The notes below the pieces were generated by a model that was given only the letters and a program-made list of their open reading frames with translations, did not search any database and was not told the origin of the DNA. The translations under genes were made by a program, and so were the position numbers. A stretch of 64,000 bases of DNA from Streptomyces sp. ITFR-16 (lineage in GTDB: Bacteria; Actinomycetota; Actinomycetes; Streptomycetales; Streptomycetaceae), in the NCBI RefSeq assembly GCF_031844705.1, contig NZ_CP134609.1, forward strand, positions 1,116,001 through 1,180,000. Reading direction: 5' to 3'. Below are positions 16,994 through 25,970 of this stretch, piece after piece; position 1 is the first letter of the stretch; the number at the start of each line of letters is the position of its first letter.

Positions 16994-17467
16994 ATGACGA
17001 CCGAATCCACCCCGGCGGGCCTCACCGGCGGCCACCCCCTCGACACGGTGGACGCGCTGGTGCAGCTGTCCTTCCTGACCCAGCGCGTCCTGACCGCCGT
17101 CGGCGGCGAGCACGATCTGTCGGTCGTCCAGATCCGGCTGCTCGGCATCCTGCGCGACCGGCAGGCGGGCATGCTCGAACTGGGCCGCCACCTCGGCCTG
17201 GACAAGTCCTCCATGACCGGCCTCGTCGCCCGCGCCGAGAAGCGCGGCCTGGTGCGGCGCTCGCCGTCCCCGCACGACGGCCGCGCGGTCCTGGTCTCGC
17301 TCACGCCGCTCGGCGCCGAGCTGACCGCCCGGTGCGCCGACGAGATCGGCCGCCGGGTCACCGAGCTGACCGCGCCCCTGACCGACGACGAGCGGGCGGC
17401 GCTGACCCGCCTCGCCGGTACGGTCGTGAGCGGCCGCCCGCCGGAGCCCGCGGGCTGCACCGGCTAG
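16994..17467 (+). CDS. MarR family transcriptional regulator
   Basis: 157 residues. Winged helix-turn-helix of the MarR family: dimer helix at about 15-35, recognition region VQIRLLGILRDRQAGMLELGRHLGLDKSSMTGLVARAEKRGLV (about 48-90, in pieces LSVVQIRLLG, DKSSMTGLVARAE), and wing SPHDGRAVLVSLTPLG. Likely represses itself and the divergent oxidoreductase through the repeats at 16921-16972. The ATG at 16994 has no strong ribosome site, which suits a short or leaderless transcript. The 3' end overlaps the convergent LysR gene by four bases (CTAG). Confidence 0.92.
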   Translation: MTTESTPAGLTGGHPLDTVDALVQLSFLTQRVLTAVGGEHDLSVVQIRLLGILRDRQAGMLELGRHLGLDKSSMTGLVARAEKRGLVRRSPSPHDGRAVLVSLTPLGAELTARCADEIGRRVTELTAPLTDDERAALTRLAGTVVSGRPPEPAGCTG

Positions 17468-18375
17468 CCGGCCGACGGTTCCAGATCCCCGGCCGCCTCG
17501 GCAAGCGCGTCGAGCAGGGCCCGTACGGCGGGCGGGACCCGCATCGACTCCCGGACCGCCGCGCAGATCGACCGCACCGGCTCGGGCCCCCGCACCTCGC
17601 GCACGACGACGCCCGGCGGCACCCCGCGCAGCCCGAGCCGCGGGATCAGTGCCACACCGAGCCCGGCGGCCACGAAGCCCAGCGCCGTGGCGTAGTCGCC
17701 GCTCTCCACGACGAACCCGGGACTGAAGCCCGCCGCCGCGCATGCGTCGAGGACCAGCGCCAGACAGGGGTCCGAGGCGCGCTCGCTGCCCACCCAGGGC
17801 TCGTCGGCCAGATCCCCGAGGGAGAGCACGGACCGGCCGGCGAGCGGATGTCCGGCGGGCAGCGCCACCCGGTACGGGTCGTCGAGCAGCGGCAGCAGGG
17901 TCAGACCGGCCGGCTCCCCGTCCGGTGGCCGCACCACGACCGCCACGTCGGCCCGGCCGTGGCGGACCTCGGGCAGCGGGTCGTCGGGGTCGATCAGCCT
18001 GAGGTCGAACCGGACACCAGGGTGGCTCGCACGCAGCCGGGCCAGGGCGGGGGCCATCAGCGGGGCGCCCGCCGTGCCGAAGTACCGCACGGCCACCCGC
18101 CCGGTGCGCCCCTCGCGCAGATCGGCGAGCGCCGTCTCCGCCTCGGCGACGGTCCGGCCGAGGGCGGCCGCGTAGCCGCTGAGCAGGCGGCCGGCCTCGG
18201 TGGGGCGCACGCCGCGCCCGGCCCGCTCCAGCAGCGGGACGGCCGCCTCCCGCTCCAGCGCCGCCACCTGCTGACTGATCGCGGAGGGGGTGTACCCGAG
18301 GTTGGCCGCCGCCGCGGTGACCGAGCCGCTGGTGACCACCGCGCGCAGGATCTGCATACGCCTCATGTCGAGCAT
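17464..18375 (-). CDS. LysR family transcriptional regulator
   Basis: 303 residues. N-terminal HTH (about 5-65) with SGSVTAAAANLGYTPSAISQQVAALE, then a substrate-binding domain (about 90-295) with YFGTAGAPLMAPALARL and VALIPRLGL. The start MLDMRRM at 18375 is typical for this subgroup; the second ATG at 18366 is an alternative. Divergent from an alpha/beta hydrolase gene, the usual target arrangement for LysR proteins; the 130-bp gap contains GGTTAACAGTAGG-type AT-rich sequence that could be the T-N11-A site. Ends on a CTAG shared with the MarR gene. Confidence 0.92.
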   Translation of the reverse strand: MLDMRRMQILRAVVTSGSVTAAAANLGYTPSAISQQVAALEREAAVPLLERAGRGVRPTEAGRLLSGYAAALGRTVAEAETALADLREGRTGRVAVRYFGTAGAPLMAPALARLRASHPGVRFDLRLIDPDDPLPEVRHGRADVAVVVRPPDGEPAGLTLLPLLDDPYRVALPAGHPLAGRSVLSLGDLADEPWVGSERASDPCLALVLDACAAAGFSPGFVVESGDYATALGFVAAGLGVALIPRLGLRGVPPGVVVREVRGPEPVRSICAAVRESMRVPPAVRALLDALAEAAGDLEPSAG

Positions 18376-18505
18376 GCAGCAGAGGTTAACAGTAGGTATA
18401 GATCATTTCACTTGTGCTGTCGGGTTGCGGGGCGCACGGTGGAGTGGCGGCAGAGCTGCCCGGGCCCTCGCCCGCGTCCCCACCCCTCACCCAGGAGCCA
18501 CGACC

Positions 18506-19426
18506 ATGTCGTCATTCCCCCAGGACCGGCCCGACGGGGCGCCCGCCCTCACCCACGGCATGGCCGATGTGGAGCCGGGCCTGCGGCTGCACTACGTGTC
18601 CGCGGGCGACGGGGACCGCACCCTCGTCCTGCTGCACGGCTTCCCCCAGACCTGGTGGGAGTGGCACCGGGTGATCGGGCCCCTCACCGAGGCCGGGTAC
18701 CGGGTGGTCGCCCCCGACTACCGGGGCGCCGGGCACTCCTTCCGCCCGGCCGGCGGCTACGACAAATGGACGGTGGCACGCGACATCCACACCCTGCTTC
18801 ATGACCATCTCGGGGTGCGGGAACCGGTGGTGATGGTGGGTCATGACATCGGGCTGATGGTCGCCTACGCGTACGCGCAGCAGTTCCGCGACGACGTCTC
18901 GCACCTGGTGGTGATGGACGCCCCGCTGCCCGGAACCGGGGTCTTCGACCGGCTGCGCAGCGATCCGCGCGTGTGGCACTTCGCCTTCCACGGGGCGCGG
19001 GACGTGGCGGAGATGCTGGTCACCGGACGCGAACGGCCCTATCTCCAGGCCTTCTTCGCCGTGCGCAACTCCGATCCTTCGGCGATCACGGACCACGACC
19101 TCGACATCTATGTGGCGGCCTACTCCGCCCCGGGCGCGATGCGCGCGGGCTTCGAGCTGTACCGGGCCTTCGACCGGGACGCCGAGGACAACCGCGCGGC
19201 CCTGGCCCGCGGCGGACGGCTGACCGTGCCGGTGCTGGCGGTCGGCGGGGCCATGAGCACATCGGGGGCGCTGATCGAGGAGATGATGCGCGAGGTGGCC
19301 GACGACGTCACCGGCTTCATCGTCCCCGGGACGGCGCACTGGATCGCCGAGGAGAACCCGGCCGCGTTCACCGCGGCGCTGCTGGACTTCGCGCCGCCGC
19401 ACGGGGCCGCCACCCGCGCGGTGTGA
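18506..19426 (+). CDS. Alpha/beta hydrolase, epoxide hydrolase / haloalkane dehalogenase type
   Basis: 306 residues from ATG at 18506 (CAGGAG upstream); an in-frame extension to 18290 would run through the LysR promoter. Motifs: oxyanion HGFPQTW, DYRGAGHS, nucleophile elbow VGHDIG with Asp rather than Ser, and catalytic His in GTAHWIAEENP near the end. Asp nucleophile points to epoxide hydrolases or dehalogenases that form a covalent alkyl-enzyme ester, not to esterases. Probably controlled by the divergent LysR regulator. The substrate is unknown. Confidence 0.88.
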   Translation: MSSFPQDRPDGAPALTHGMADVEPGLRLHYVSAGDGDRTLVLLHGFPQTWWEWHRVIGPLTEAGYRVVAPDYRGAGHSFRPAGGYDKWTVARDIHTLLHDHLGVREPVVMVGHDIGLMVAYAYAQQFRDDVSHLVVMDAPLPGTGVFDRLRSDPRVWHFAFHGARDVAEMLVTGRERPYLQAFFAVRNSDPSAITDHDLDIYVAAYSAPGAMRAGFELYRAFDRDAEDNRAALARGGRLTVPVLAVGGAMSTSGALIEEMMREVADDVTGFIVPGTAHWIAEENPAAFTAALLDFAPPHGAATRAV

Positions 19427-19446
19427 CGCGCCCCGGGGCCGGCACG

Positions 19447-20913
19447 CTACGCGAAGCCGGGCGGCCGGTGCTCGTACCACCGGCGGTCGGCCTCCAGCTG
19501 GGCGGCGAGGGAGATCAGCCGCTCCTCACTGCGGGACGGGCCGAGCAGTTGGGCGCCGACCGGCAGGCCCTCGGGGGTGAAGCCCGCCGGGACATTGATG
19601 CCCGGCCAGCCCAGCACGTTCCACGGCCAGGCGTACGGGCACGCCTCGGTGATCGCCACATCGGTGCGCCAGGCGCTCAGCCCGTCGAACCTGCCGATGC
19701 GCGGTGGCGGCAGGGCGGTCGTCGGGGTGAGCAGCACGTCGAACCCGGGTCCGCCCCGGCCGCGCGGCGGCTGGAACAGCGCGCCGATCCGCCGGTGCTG
19801 GTGCACCTCCCGCTCCCTGGCCGCCCGCACCACCCGGCCGCCGAGCCGGGTGCCGGTGCGCAGGGCGCTGCGGGTGCGCACGTCCAGGAGCGCGGGATCG
19901 GGGTGCAGCGCCGCGAGTTCGGCGATGCCGGCGGTGGCGCGGGGGACGAAGCCGAGGCCGATCAGCCCGTAGCGCGGCCGGGCCTCCTCCACGTGGTGGC
20001 CGAGCCGGGCCAGCGCCTCGGCCAGATCGGCGACCGCGCGGCGTACGTCCGGGTGGGGGGCCGCGCGGGTCAGTGTGAAGGGGGGCCGCCAGGCGAGGGC
20101 GATGCGCAGCCGTCCCGGGTCGCGGCGGGCGGCGGCCGAGGCGTCGACGGGCGGCGGGCGGTGCGGGTCGTCGGGGTGCGGTCCGGCGACCGCGTCCAGC
20201 AGCAGCGCGGCGTCCGCGACGGTCCTGGCCAGCGGGCCGTTGACGGTGAGGCCCTGGAAGGCGTCGCTGTGGGGGTGCACGGAGATCCGGCCGCGCTGCG
20301 GTTTGATGCCGACGAGATGGGTCCAGGCGGCGGGGATGCGGACGGACCCGGCCCCGTCCGAGCCGAGCGCGGCGGGCACCAGCCCGGCGGCGACGGCGGC
20401 CGCCGAACCGCCGGAGGAGCCGCCCGGGGTGTGGTCGGTGTGCCAGGGGTTGCGGGTGGCGCCGAAGGCGGCCCCCTCGGTGAACGGCCACTGCCCCAGC
20501 TCGCAGGAGTTGGTCTTGCCGACGATCACGGCCCCGGCCGCGCGCAGCCTGCGTACGGCCTCGCTGTCGGCGGCAGCGGCGGGCAGCTCCCCCGCGCAGC
20601 CGAAGTGGGTGGGCATCCCGGCGATGTCGGTGTCGTCCTTGACCGCGACGGGCACACCGAGCAGCGGCAGCCGCTCCCCCGCGGCGAGCCGGCGGTCGGC
20701 CTCGGCCGCCTCGGTGAGCGCGGCCTCGGCGCGTACGTGGCGGAAGGCGTTGAGGGTGCCCCGGCTCGCCTCGATCCGGGCGAGCGCCCCGGTGACCAGC
20801 CCGGTGGCGGTCGTGCGGCCGTCCGCGAGGGCCCGCGCACTGTCGGCCAGTCCGGCGGGGGCCGAGACGTCCGGCCCCTCGACGTCCGTTCCGGTGGATT
20901 TCGCTGAGGACAT
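19447..20913 (-). CDS. Amidase signature family enzyme
   Basis: 488 residues from ATG at 20913 (GGAAGG upstream). Amidase signature core about 60-260: catalytic Lys in GVPVAVKDD, the Gly/Ser loop GGSSGGSAAAVAAG with cis-Ser, and nucleophile Ser in GSDGAGSVRIPAAW. The C-terminal part (about 300-480) completes the fold. Members hydrolyse short amides and aryl amides; GatA is a relative, but no gatB or gatC is present and the surrounding genes are unrelated, so a stand-alone catabolic amidase is more likely. Confidence 0.9.
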   Translation of the reverse strand: MSSAKSTGTDVEGPDVSAPAGLADSARALADGRTTATGLVTGALARIEASRGTLNAFRHVRAEAALTEAAEADRRLAAGERLPLLGVPVAVKDDTDIAGMPTHFGCAGELPAAAADSEAVRRLRAAGAVIVGKTNSCELGQWPFTEGAAFGATRNPWHTDHTPGGSSGGSAAAVAAGLVPAALGSDGAGSVRIPAAWTHLVGIKPQRGRISVHPHSDAFQGLTVNGPLARTVADAALLLDAVAGPHPDDPHRPPPVDASAAARRDPGRLRIALAWRPPFTLTRAAPHPDVRRAVADLAEALARLGHHVEEARPRYGLIGLGFVPRATAGIAELAALHPDPALLDVRTRSALRTGTRLGGRVVRAAREREVHQHRRIGALFQPPRGRGGPGFDVLLTPTTALPPPRIGRFDGLSAWRTDVAITEACPYAWPWNVLGWPGINVPAGFTPEGLPVGAQLLGPSRSEERLISLAAQLEADRRWYEHRPPGFA

Positions 20914-21089
20914 GGGGCTGTCCGCCTTCCTCGTACCGTCAGGTGCGCGCACCTGTCCGCCGAACGAACTTACTGGAGGGTAACGAGTCGTGGCGGTCCG
21001 CTCAACCGTTCGGCACGGAGTGTCAGTGCCTCTTGTTACGTTCGGGGAGGCGGACCGGAGGGGTCGGCAATGGGGCGGCAAAGGTACGG

Positions 21090-21773
21090 GTGGGGCGCGT
21101 GCGCGCGGAGTTCAAGGGTGAGTTCGAGACGCATCTGACGGTGCGGCTGGACGCGGGCGCCGGGGGCGCCGCCGACGACACGGCGGAATTCGCCCGCCTG
21201 GAGCAGTGGGCGCGGGCGCTCGGCCTCAAGCTCACCCGCATTCTGCTGGACCGGGGCGCCACCCCCGACCAGCCCATGCTGACCGAGGGCGGCCGGGGGT
21301 CGCTCACCGCCCTGCGGGCCGCGGCCCGGCTCCGCTCGGAGGCGCTGGCCTCGGCGGGGTTCCCCGTCGTGCGGGTGAAGATCGAGGCGGCCCCCTGGAA
21401 CGAGGACGTGCCCCGGACGGCCGCCGAGGCGGCGGCGCTCTCCCCCGTCTGCCACTTCGAGCACCACATCAAGCTGCTGCTCCGGGACGGACCGGACCTC
21501 GCCCTCGCGCGGGCGGTCGCCGGGCGCCACAGCGCGCATCTGTCGCGCAACGCCCGCCGCACCGTGACCGGGGGGCGTCACGAGCGCTTCGTCACCCAGC
21601 GCTGCCGGGGCGTCGGCCGGCCAGGGGCCCGGACCGAACTGGACGCGCTGCTGGCCTCGTTGAACTCCGCCGGGCTCGACGTGCTGGAGTGCGAGGAGGA
21701 GTTCGTGGTGTACGACGACTGCCCGGCGGTGGACGCGGGCTGGATGGAGGAGCGGTCCGGGGCGGCCGTATGA
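21090..21773 (+). CDS. Conserved hypothetical protein of an AbiEii-linked two-gene unit
   Basis: 227 residues from GTG at 21090 (AAAGG five bases upstream; GTG at 21099 is an alternative). Features: FKGEFETHLTVRLD at the N-terminus, LKLTRILLDRG, VVRVKIEAAPWNEDVPRT, a histidine-rich CHFEHHIKLLL, RNARRTV, HERFVTQRC and a closing EEEFVVYDD. I know this type of protein from Streptomyces genomes only as an uncharacterised neighbour of nucleotidyltransferase AbiEii/AbiGii-like genes. Here too the next gene overlaps it by four bases and is a cut-down version of that nucleotidyltransferase. Cytoplasmic, no membrane segment. The conserved His cluster could be catalytic or metal-binding; function unknown. 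Confidence 0.75.
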   Translation: MGRVRAEFKGEFETHLTVRLDAGAGGAADDTAEFARLEQWARALGLKLTRILLDRGATPDQPMLTEGGRGSLTALRAAARLRSEALASAGFPVVRVKIEAAPWNEDVPRTAAEAAALSPVCHFEHHIKLLLRDGPDLALARAVAGRHSAHLSRNARRTVTGGRHERFVTQRCRGVGRPGARTELDALLASLNSAGLDVLECEEEFVVYDDCPAVDAGWMEERSGAAV

Positions 21774-22066
21774 GCACTTTCGCGCGGCCGGCGCCCGGGG
21801 ATCCCGTGTTCGGCGCCCCGTCCGCGGCCCGGCCCCGGCGGGCGGCCCACCGCGCGGTCCAGGACCATCTGCCGGAGGTGATCGCCGCCTCCCCGTGGGG
21901 CGACGGGCCGGCCCTGCGGGGCAGCCTCCCGCTGCGGGCGTGGCTGGGCACGGCGGCGCGGGAGCCGGGCGACGATGACGCGGACCGGATGCGCGGGCGG
22001 CCGGCGGCGGCGCTCGCCCGCCTCTCCGGCCGCCCGCGCACCCCGGGCCCTACGGCTGGACGCTGA
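21770..22066 (+). pseudogene. Truncated AbiEii/AbiGii-type nucleotidyltransferase
   Basis: 98 codons starting with an ATGA overlap on the preceding gene. The N-terminus (ASPWGDGPALRGSLPLRAWLG, AAREPGDDDAD, shown in pieces) fits the start of the Streptomyces AbiEii-like nucleotidyltransferase family, where the pattern LRGS-x-x-L-x-AW-x-G-x-x-AREPGD-x-D carries the GS and D-x-D of the polymerase-beta type active site. Family members are about 250 residues or longer; this frame loses similarity just after GDDDAD, becomes Arg/Pro-rich and stops at 22066. The 3' end runs into the convergent secreted-protein gene. Probably a decayed toxin-like gene; the partner upstream still looks intact. Confidence 0.6.
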
Positions 22067-22403
22067 TCTCGCCGATCCCGGCGCCCAGACCGGCGCAGTG
22101 CGCGGTCGACTGGCCGGACTGGCCCGGGGCGAGGGTGACGTGCTCGCCGTCCACGTCCGGGGACCAGCCGCAGACCAGGTGCACCCAGAAGGTCTGCGTG
22201 GTGCTGCCGTTGTTCCGGCACAGGGCGTAGCCGGTGTAGTCGTCGATGGCGTGCTTGCCCGTCTCGCAGGACAGGCCCGGCGGTGTCGCCGCCGCCGGGG
22301 CGGCGACGGCCAGGCCGGTGGACACCGCGAGGGCCGCGGTCAGCCCCGCGACGGCGGCAGGGCGCAGGGCGGCCCGGGACAGACTCCCCAGGGACTTCTT
22401 CAT
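22050..22403 (-). CDS. Small secreted protein of unknown function
   Basis: 117 residues, ATG at 22403 with GAGAGG upstream. Signal peptide about 1-40 (AAVAGLTAALAVSTGLAVAAPAAA-TPP). The mature part of about 77 residues has three or four Cys (LSCETG, YALCRN, LVCGW, AHCAG) that can form two disulfides, and TQTFWVHLVCGWSPD. Looks like a small extracellular structural or inhibitor-like protein; no family recognised. Its last 17 bases overlap the truncated nucleotidyltransferase frame on the other strand. Confidence 0.75.
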   Translation of the reverse strand: MKKSLGSLSRAALRPAAVAGLTAALAVSTGLAVAAPAAATPPGLSCETGKHAIDDYTGYALCRNNGSTTQTFWVHLVCGWSPDVDGEHVTLAPGQSGQSTAHCAGLGAGIGEISVQP

Positions 22404-22621
22404 GTGTGCCTCTCGGTCGTGGTCGGCCGCACCCGGCGGTGGCCGAAGGCGGCCGGGGGGTGGTCTCCCCCGGCCCCTTTAACCGAAACAGCCCCGAAAC
22501 GTCACGCTGTGTACGCGCCCGGGGGACGTTCCCCGCCGGGCGCGGGCCCGGCGCCCGGCGTACGCTCAAGTGATCGGACCGCAGACCGAACTGTCCCGCC
22601 ACGACCTTTCGAGGAGGCGAC

Positions 22622-23395
22622 GTGACCGGTCCCCACCTCGGCACCCGCCCGGCCGCCTGGACCGCGGCGATCGTGCTCTGCGTCACCGGTGGCGGCCTGG
22701 CCGCCGGCGGTGTGGCACACGCGGAGGACATCGACACACTCACCGCCCAGCAGATCGCCGACCGTTCCCGCGACGCGCTGCTCGGCGCGCACGCGGTGCA
22801 CCTGAGTTCGCGCGGGGACCTCGGCCGGGGCTCGCCTTCGATGGCCCTCGAACTCACCTTGGACCGCGACGGCAACTGCAACGGCTCGGTGGATCTCGGC
22901 CGGGGCCAGGGATCGGTCGTGATCGTCAAACGCGGCGACGACGTCTGGCTGAAGCCGGACGCCGACTTCTGGAAGAACCAGGTGCCCAACGGCGGTTCGG
23001 CCTTCGCCGCGATCCTGGGCGACCGCTATCTGAAGGGCAGGGCCGACGACCCCCGGCTGAACGGGCTGGTGAAGACCTGCGACCTCAACACCTTCCAGAA
23101 GCTGGTCAGCGACAACGCCAACAACGACACCGGCACGCTCAACAAGGGCCCGAAGACCACACTCGACGGCGCGTCCGTCGTACCGCTGACCAGGATGCGG
23201 GCCGGCACGACGCTGACCGTGGACGTGGCGGCCACGGGCAAGCCCTACCCGCTGCGACTCACCCTGCGGGGCAACGGGGCGGACGCGGTCGTGGGCCTCT
23301 CCGGCTTCGACACGCCGGTGCCCAGGACCACGCCGCCCTCCGACGACACCTTCGACGTCAGTGCGCTGCTGAGCCGCTCGGCCGGCTCGGTGTGA
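22622..23395 (+). CDS. Secreted LolA/LppX-like protein
   Basis: 257 residues from GTG at 22622, preceded by GAGGAGG. Signal peptide about 1-37 (AAIVLCVTGGGLAAGGVAHA-ED). The mature region starts TLTAQQIADRSRDALLGAHAVHLSS and shows an alternating strand pattern (SVVIVKRGDDVWLKPDADFW, LRLTLRGNGADAVVGLSGF) characteristic of the LolA/LppX half-barrel fold that binds lipids or lipoprotein tails. There is no lipobox, so it is probably secreted rather than anchored. The 3' end overlaps the convergent NCS1 permease gene by 38 bases. Confidence 0.75.
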   Translation: MTGPHLGTRPAAWTAAIVLCVTGGGLAAGGVAHAEDIDTLTAQQIADRSRDALLGAHAVHLSSRGDLGRGSPSMALELTLDRDGNCNGSVDLGRGQGSVVIVKRGDDVWLKPDADFWKNQVPNGGSAFAAILGDRYLKGRADDPRLNGLVKTCDLNTFQKLVSDNANNDTGTLNKGPKTTLDGASVVPLTRMRAGTTLTVDVAATGKPYPLRLTLRGNGADAVVGLSGFDTPVPRTTPPSDDTFDVSALLSRSAGSV

Positions 23396-24908
23396 CGCCC
23401 CCGCGCCCGGTCAGGAGCACGTACAGCACCAGCGAGGAGGCCAGGCCGACCGCCCAGCCGTAGTCGGCGAGCGGCTTCAGGAACGGGACGAGCCCGTCCG
23501 CCGGGAACGGCCCCTTGCCCGGCTCCGAGTGCGAACCGCCGATCGCCAGGACCCCGCCGACGGCAAAGGCGGCGACGGCCCGCCAGTTCCAGCCGTTCGT
23601 GTACCAGTAGCGGCCGCCGGGCCGGTACAGGTCCGCGAGGTCGAGCACGGTGCGCCGGACGATCCAGTAGTCGGCGATCAGGATGCCGGCGACCGTACCG
23701 AGCAGCCCGCCGACGAGACCGAGCCAGGTGAAGATGTACAGCTCGGGCGTCTCGGTGAGCTTCCACGGCATGATCACCACGCCCACCACCCCCGTGACCA
23801 GGGCGCCCGTACGGAAGTTGATGATTCTCGGTGCGAGGTTCGCCAGGTCGTAGGCGGGTGAGACCACGTTGGCCGCGATGTTCACGGAGACCGTCGCGAC
23901 CAGGACCGTCACCAGCGCGTACAGCAGCCCGAAGACGTTGTCGGTACGGGCGACGAGCTGGACCGGGTCCCAGATCGCCTCCCCGTACACGGCCTGCGAG
24001 CCGGAGGTGACCAGGACCGAGAGCAGGGCGAAGAGCGTCATTGTCGTCGGCAGCCCGAGCGACTGGCCCCGGATCTGGGCGTGTTGGCCGGCGCCGAAGC
24101 GGGTGAAGTCGGGGATGTTCAGGGAGAGCGTGGCCCAGAAGGCGATCATGCCCATCAGGGACGGGAAGAAGACCGGCCAGAACTCCTTGCCCCAGCCGAG
24201 CTTCGACGGCTGGTCGAGCAGCGGCCCGAACCCTCCCGCCTTGACGGCCACCCAGACCAGCAGCACCAGGGCGCCGACGATGACGAAGGGCGCCGCCCAG
24301 TTCTCGAACCGGCGCAGGGTGTCCATCCCCCGGTAGATGATGGCGAGTTCGAGCGCCCAGAAGAGGACGAAGCAAAGCCAGAGCGTCCACGGCTGGCCGC
24401 CGATCTCGGACGCCTCGGCCCAGCCGCCGAAGATCTTCCCGAGCAGGGTGAAGATGCCGACGCCCCCGATCCAGGTCTGGATGCCGAACCACGCGCAGGC
24501 CACCGCCGCCCGGATCAGCGCGGGCAGATTGGCGCCGCGCAGCCCGAACGAGGCGCGGGCCAGCACCGGGAAGGGGATGCCGTACTTGGGCCCGGCGTGC
24601 CCGGTCAGCAGCATCGGCCCGAGCACGATCAGATTGGCGAGCGCGATGGTGAGGACGGCCTGCTTCCAGTCCATCCCGAGCGCGACGAGCCCGGAGGCGA
24701 GCAGCCACGACGGGATGTTGTGGGCCATGCCGACCCAGAGCGCGGCGAAGTTGTACGTGGACCAGGTGCGCCGTTCCAGGGGGACGGGCAGCAGGTCCTC
24801 GTTGACGAAGCGGGCGTCGTCGGGGGCGGCGCCGGGGGCGAGTTCGACCCGGTCGGGGGCCTCGGCTATCCGGTCCCGGGGTGGTGGCGGCGGAACGGTC
24901 GATGTCAT
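23358..24908 (-). CDS. NCS1 family nucleobase/allantoin:cation symporter
   Basis: 516 residues, ATG at 24908 with GAAGGG upstream. N-terminal cytosolic NEDLLPVPLERRTWSTYNFAALWVGM-type motif, characteristic of NCS1 permeases, then about 12 membrane helices; conserved LTGHAGPKYGIPFPVLARASFG and GIQTWIGG lie in helices 2-3 and form the substrate site. Family substrates are uracil, cytosine, allantoin, hydantoins and thiamine. The next gene on the strand is an LLM-class F420 oxidoreductase, and dihydropyrimidinase plus a beta-ureidopropionase-like gene occur 20-25 kb away; in other Streptomyces these lie together, so uptake of a pyrimidine or hydantoin is the best guess. Confidence 0.92.
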   Translation of the reverse strand: MTSTVPPPPPRDRIAEAPDRVELAPGAAPDDARFVNEDLLPVPLERRTWSTYNFAALWVGMAHNIPSWLLASGLVALGMDWKQAVLTIALANLIVLGPMLLTGHAGPKYGIPFPVLARASFGLRGANLPALIRAAVACAWFGIQTWIGGVGIFTLLGKIFGGWAEASEIGGQPWTLWLCFVLFWALELAIIYRGMDTLRRFENWAAPFVIVGALVLLVWVAVKAGGFGPLLDQPSKLGWGKEFWPVFFPSLMGMIAFWATLSLNIPDFTRFGAGQHAQIRGQSLGLPTTMTLFALLSVLVTSGSQAVYGEAIWDPVQLVARTDNVFGLLYALVTVLVATVSVNIAANVVSPAYDLANLAPRIINFRTGALVTGVVGVVIMPWKLTETPELYIFTWLGLVGGLLGTVAGILIADYWIVRRTVLDLADLYRPGGRYWYTNGWNWRAVAAFAVGGVLAIGGSHSEPGKGPFPADGLVPFLKPLADYGWAVGLASSLVLYVLLTGRGGVTPSRPSGSAAH

Positions 24909-24968
24909 GGCGGCTGAACCCTTCGCTCGGAGACGGTGCCGTGCGGGGCGGGGCGCGGGGGGGGTGGG

Positions 24969-25970
24969 TCAGTCCGTGAGTGCGGGGATGATCTCGGCAC
25001 CGTAGGCGTCGATGGTCGCCTCGCGGGCGTCGTGCATGTTGTACACGGCGAACTGGTCGACGCCGAGGTCGCGCAGGGCCCGGAGCTTCTCGATGTGCGC
25101 CTCGGGCGGGCCCAGCAGGCAGAACCGGTCGACGATCTCGTCCGGCACGAAGGTGGTGTCGGGGTTTCCGGCACGGCCGTGGTGGCTGTAGTCGTACCCC
25201 GAGCGTCCGGCGATGTACGCGGTGAGGGCGTCAGGGACGAGGCCGGAGTGCTCGCCGTAGCGGGCGACCAGGTCGGCGACGTGGTTGCCGACCATGCCGC
25301 CGAACCAGCGGCACTGCTCACGGGCGTGGTCGAGGTCGTCGCCCACGTAGGCGGGTGCGGCCACGCAGATGGTCACGGAGTCCGGGTCGCGTCCGGCCTC
25401 GGCCGCCGCGTCCCGTACCGCCTTGATCATCCACTCGGTGAGGAAGGGATCGGCGAGCTGGAGGATGAAGCCGTCGGCCTTCTGTCCGGCGAGCGCCAGG
25501 GCCTTGGGGCCGTACGCGGCCATCCAGACCGGCAGCCTGCCCTCCTTGATCCAGGGGATCTGGACAGGCTGTCCGTCCACGACCGCCTCGCGGCCCTCGG
25601 CGAGGTCGCGGATGGTGTCGATGGCCTCGCCGAGCCGGGCCAGGGTGTTGGGGCGGCGGCCGGCGACCCGCATCGCCGAGTCGCCCCGGCCGATGCCGCA
25701 GACCGTCCGGTTGCCGTACATGTCGTTCAGGGTGGCGAAGGTGGAGGCCGTCACCTCCCAGGTGCGGGTCCCCGGGTTGGTCACCATCGGCCCGACGACG
25801 AGCCGTTCGGTGTGTTCGAGGATGCGGCTGTAGATGACGAAGGGCTCCTGCCAGAGCACCGCCGAGTCGAAGGTCCAGCCGTAGCGGAAGCCGTTGCGTT
25901 CGGCGCGGCGCATCAGGCCGACGACGGCGGAGGCGGGCGGGTCCGTCTGGAGAACGAGTCCGAAGTCCAT
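24969..25970 (-). CDS. LLM-class F420-dependent oxidoreductase (TIGR03842-like)
   Basis: 333 residues from ATG at 25970 (TAGGAG nine bases upstream); a longer in-frame reading to 26156 has no ribosome site. Luciferase-like TIM barrel: MDFGLVLQTDPPAS, WTFDSAVLWQEPFVIYSRILEHT in pieces, VGPMVTNPGTR, GIGRGDSAMR and PVWMAAYGPKALALAG, all typical of F420-binding members. Probably acts on a nitrogen heterocycle; it sits 60 bases before the NCS1 permease on the same strand, and the pair likely forms an operon with uptake and first oxidation/reduction steps linked to the dihydropyrimidinase genes. F420 rather than FMN use is inferred from family. Confidence 0.88.
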   Translation of the reverse strand: MDFGLVLQTDPPASAVVGLMRRAERNGFRYGWTFDSAVLWQEPFVIYSRILEHTERLVVGPMVTNPGTRTWEVTASTFATLNDMYGNRTVCGIGRGDSAMRVAGRRPNTLARLGEAIDTIRDLAEGREAVVDGQPVQIPWIKEGRLPVWMAAYGPKALALAGQKADGFILQLADPFLTEWMIKAVRDAAAEAGRDPDSVTICVAAPAYVGDDLDHAREQCRWFGGMVGNHVADLVARYGEHSGLVPDALTAYIAGRSGYDYSHHGRAGNPDTTFVPDEIVDRFCLLGPPEAHIEKLRALRDLGVDQFAVYNMHDAREATIDAYGAEIIPALTD

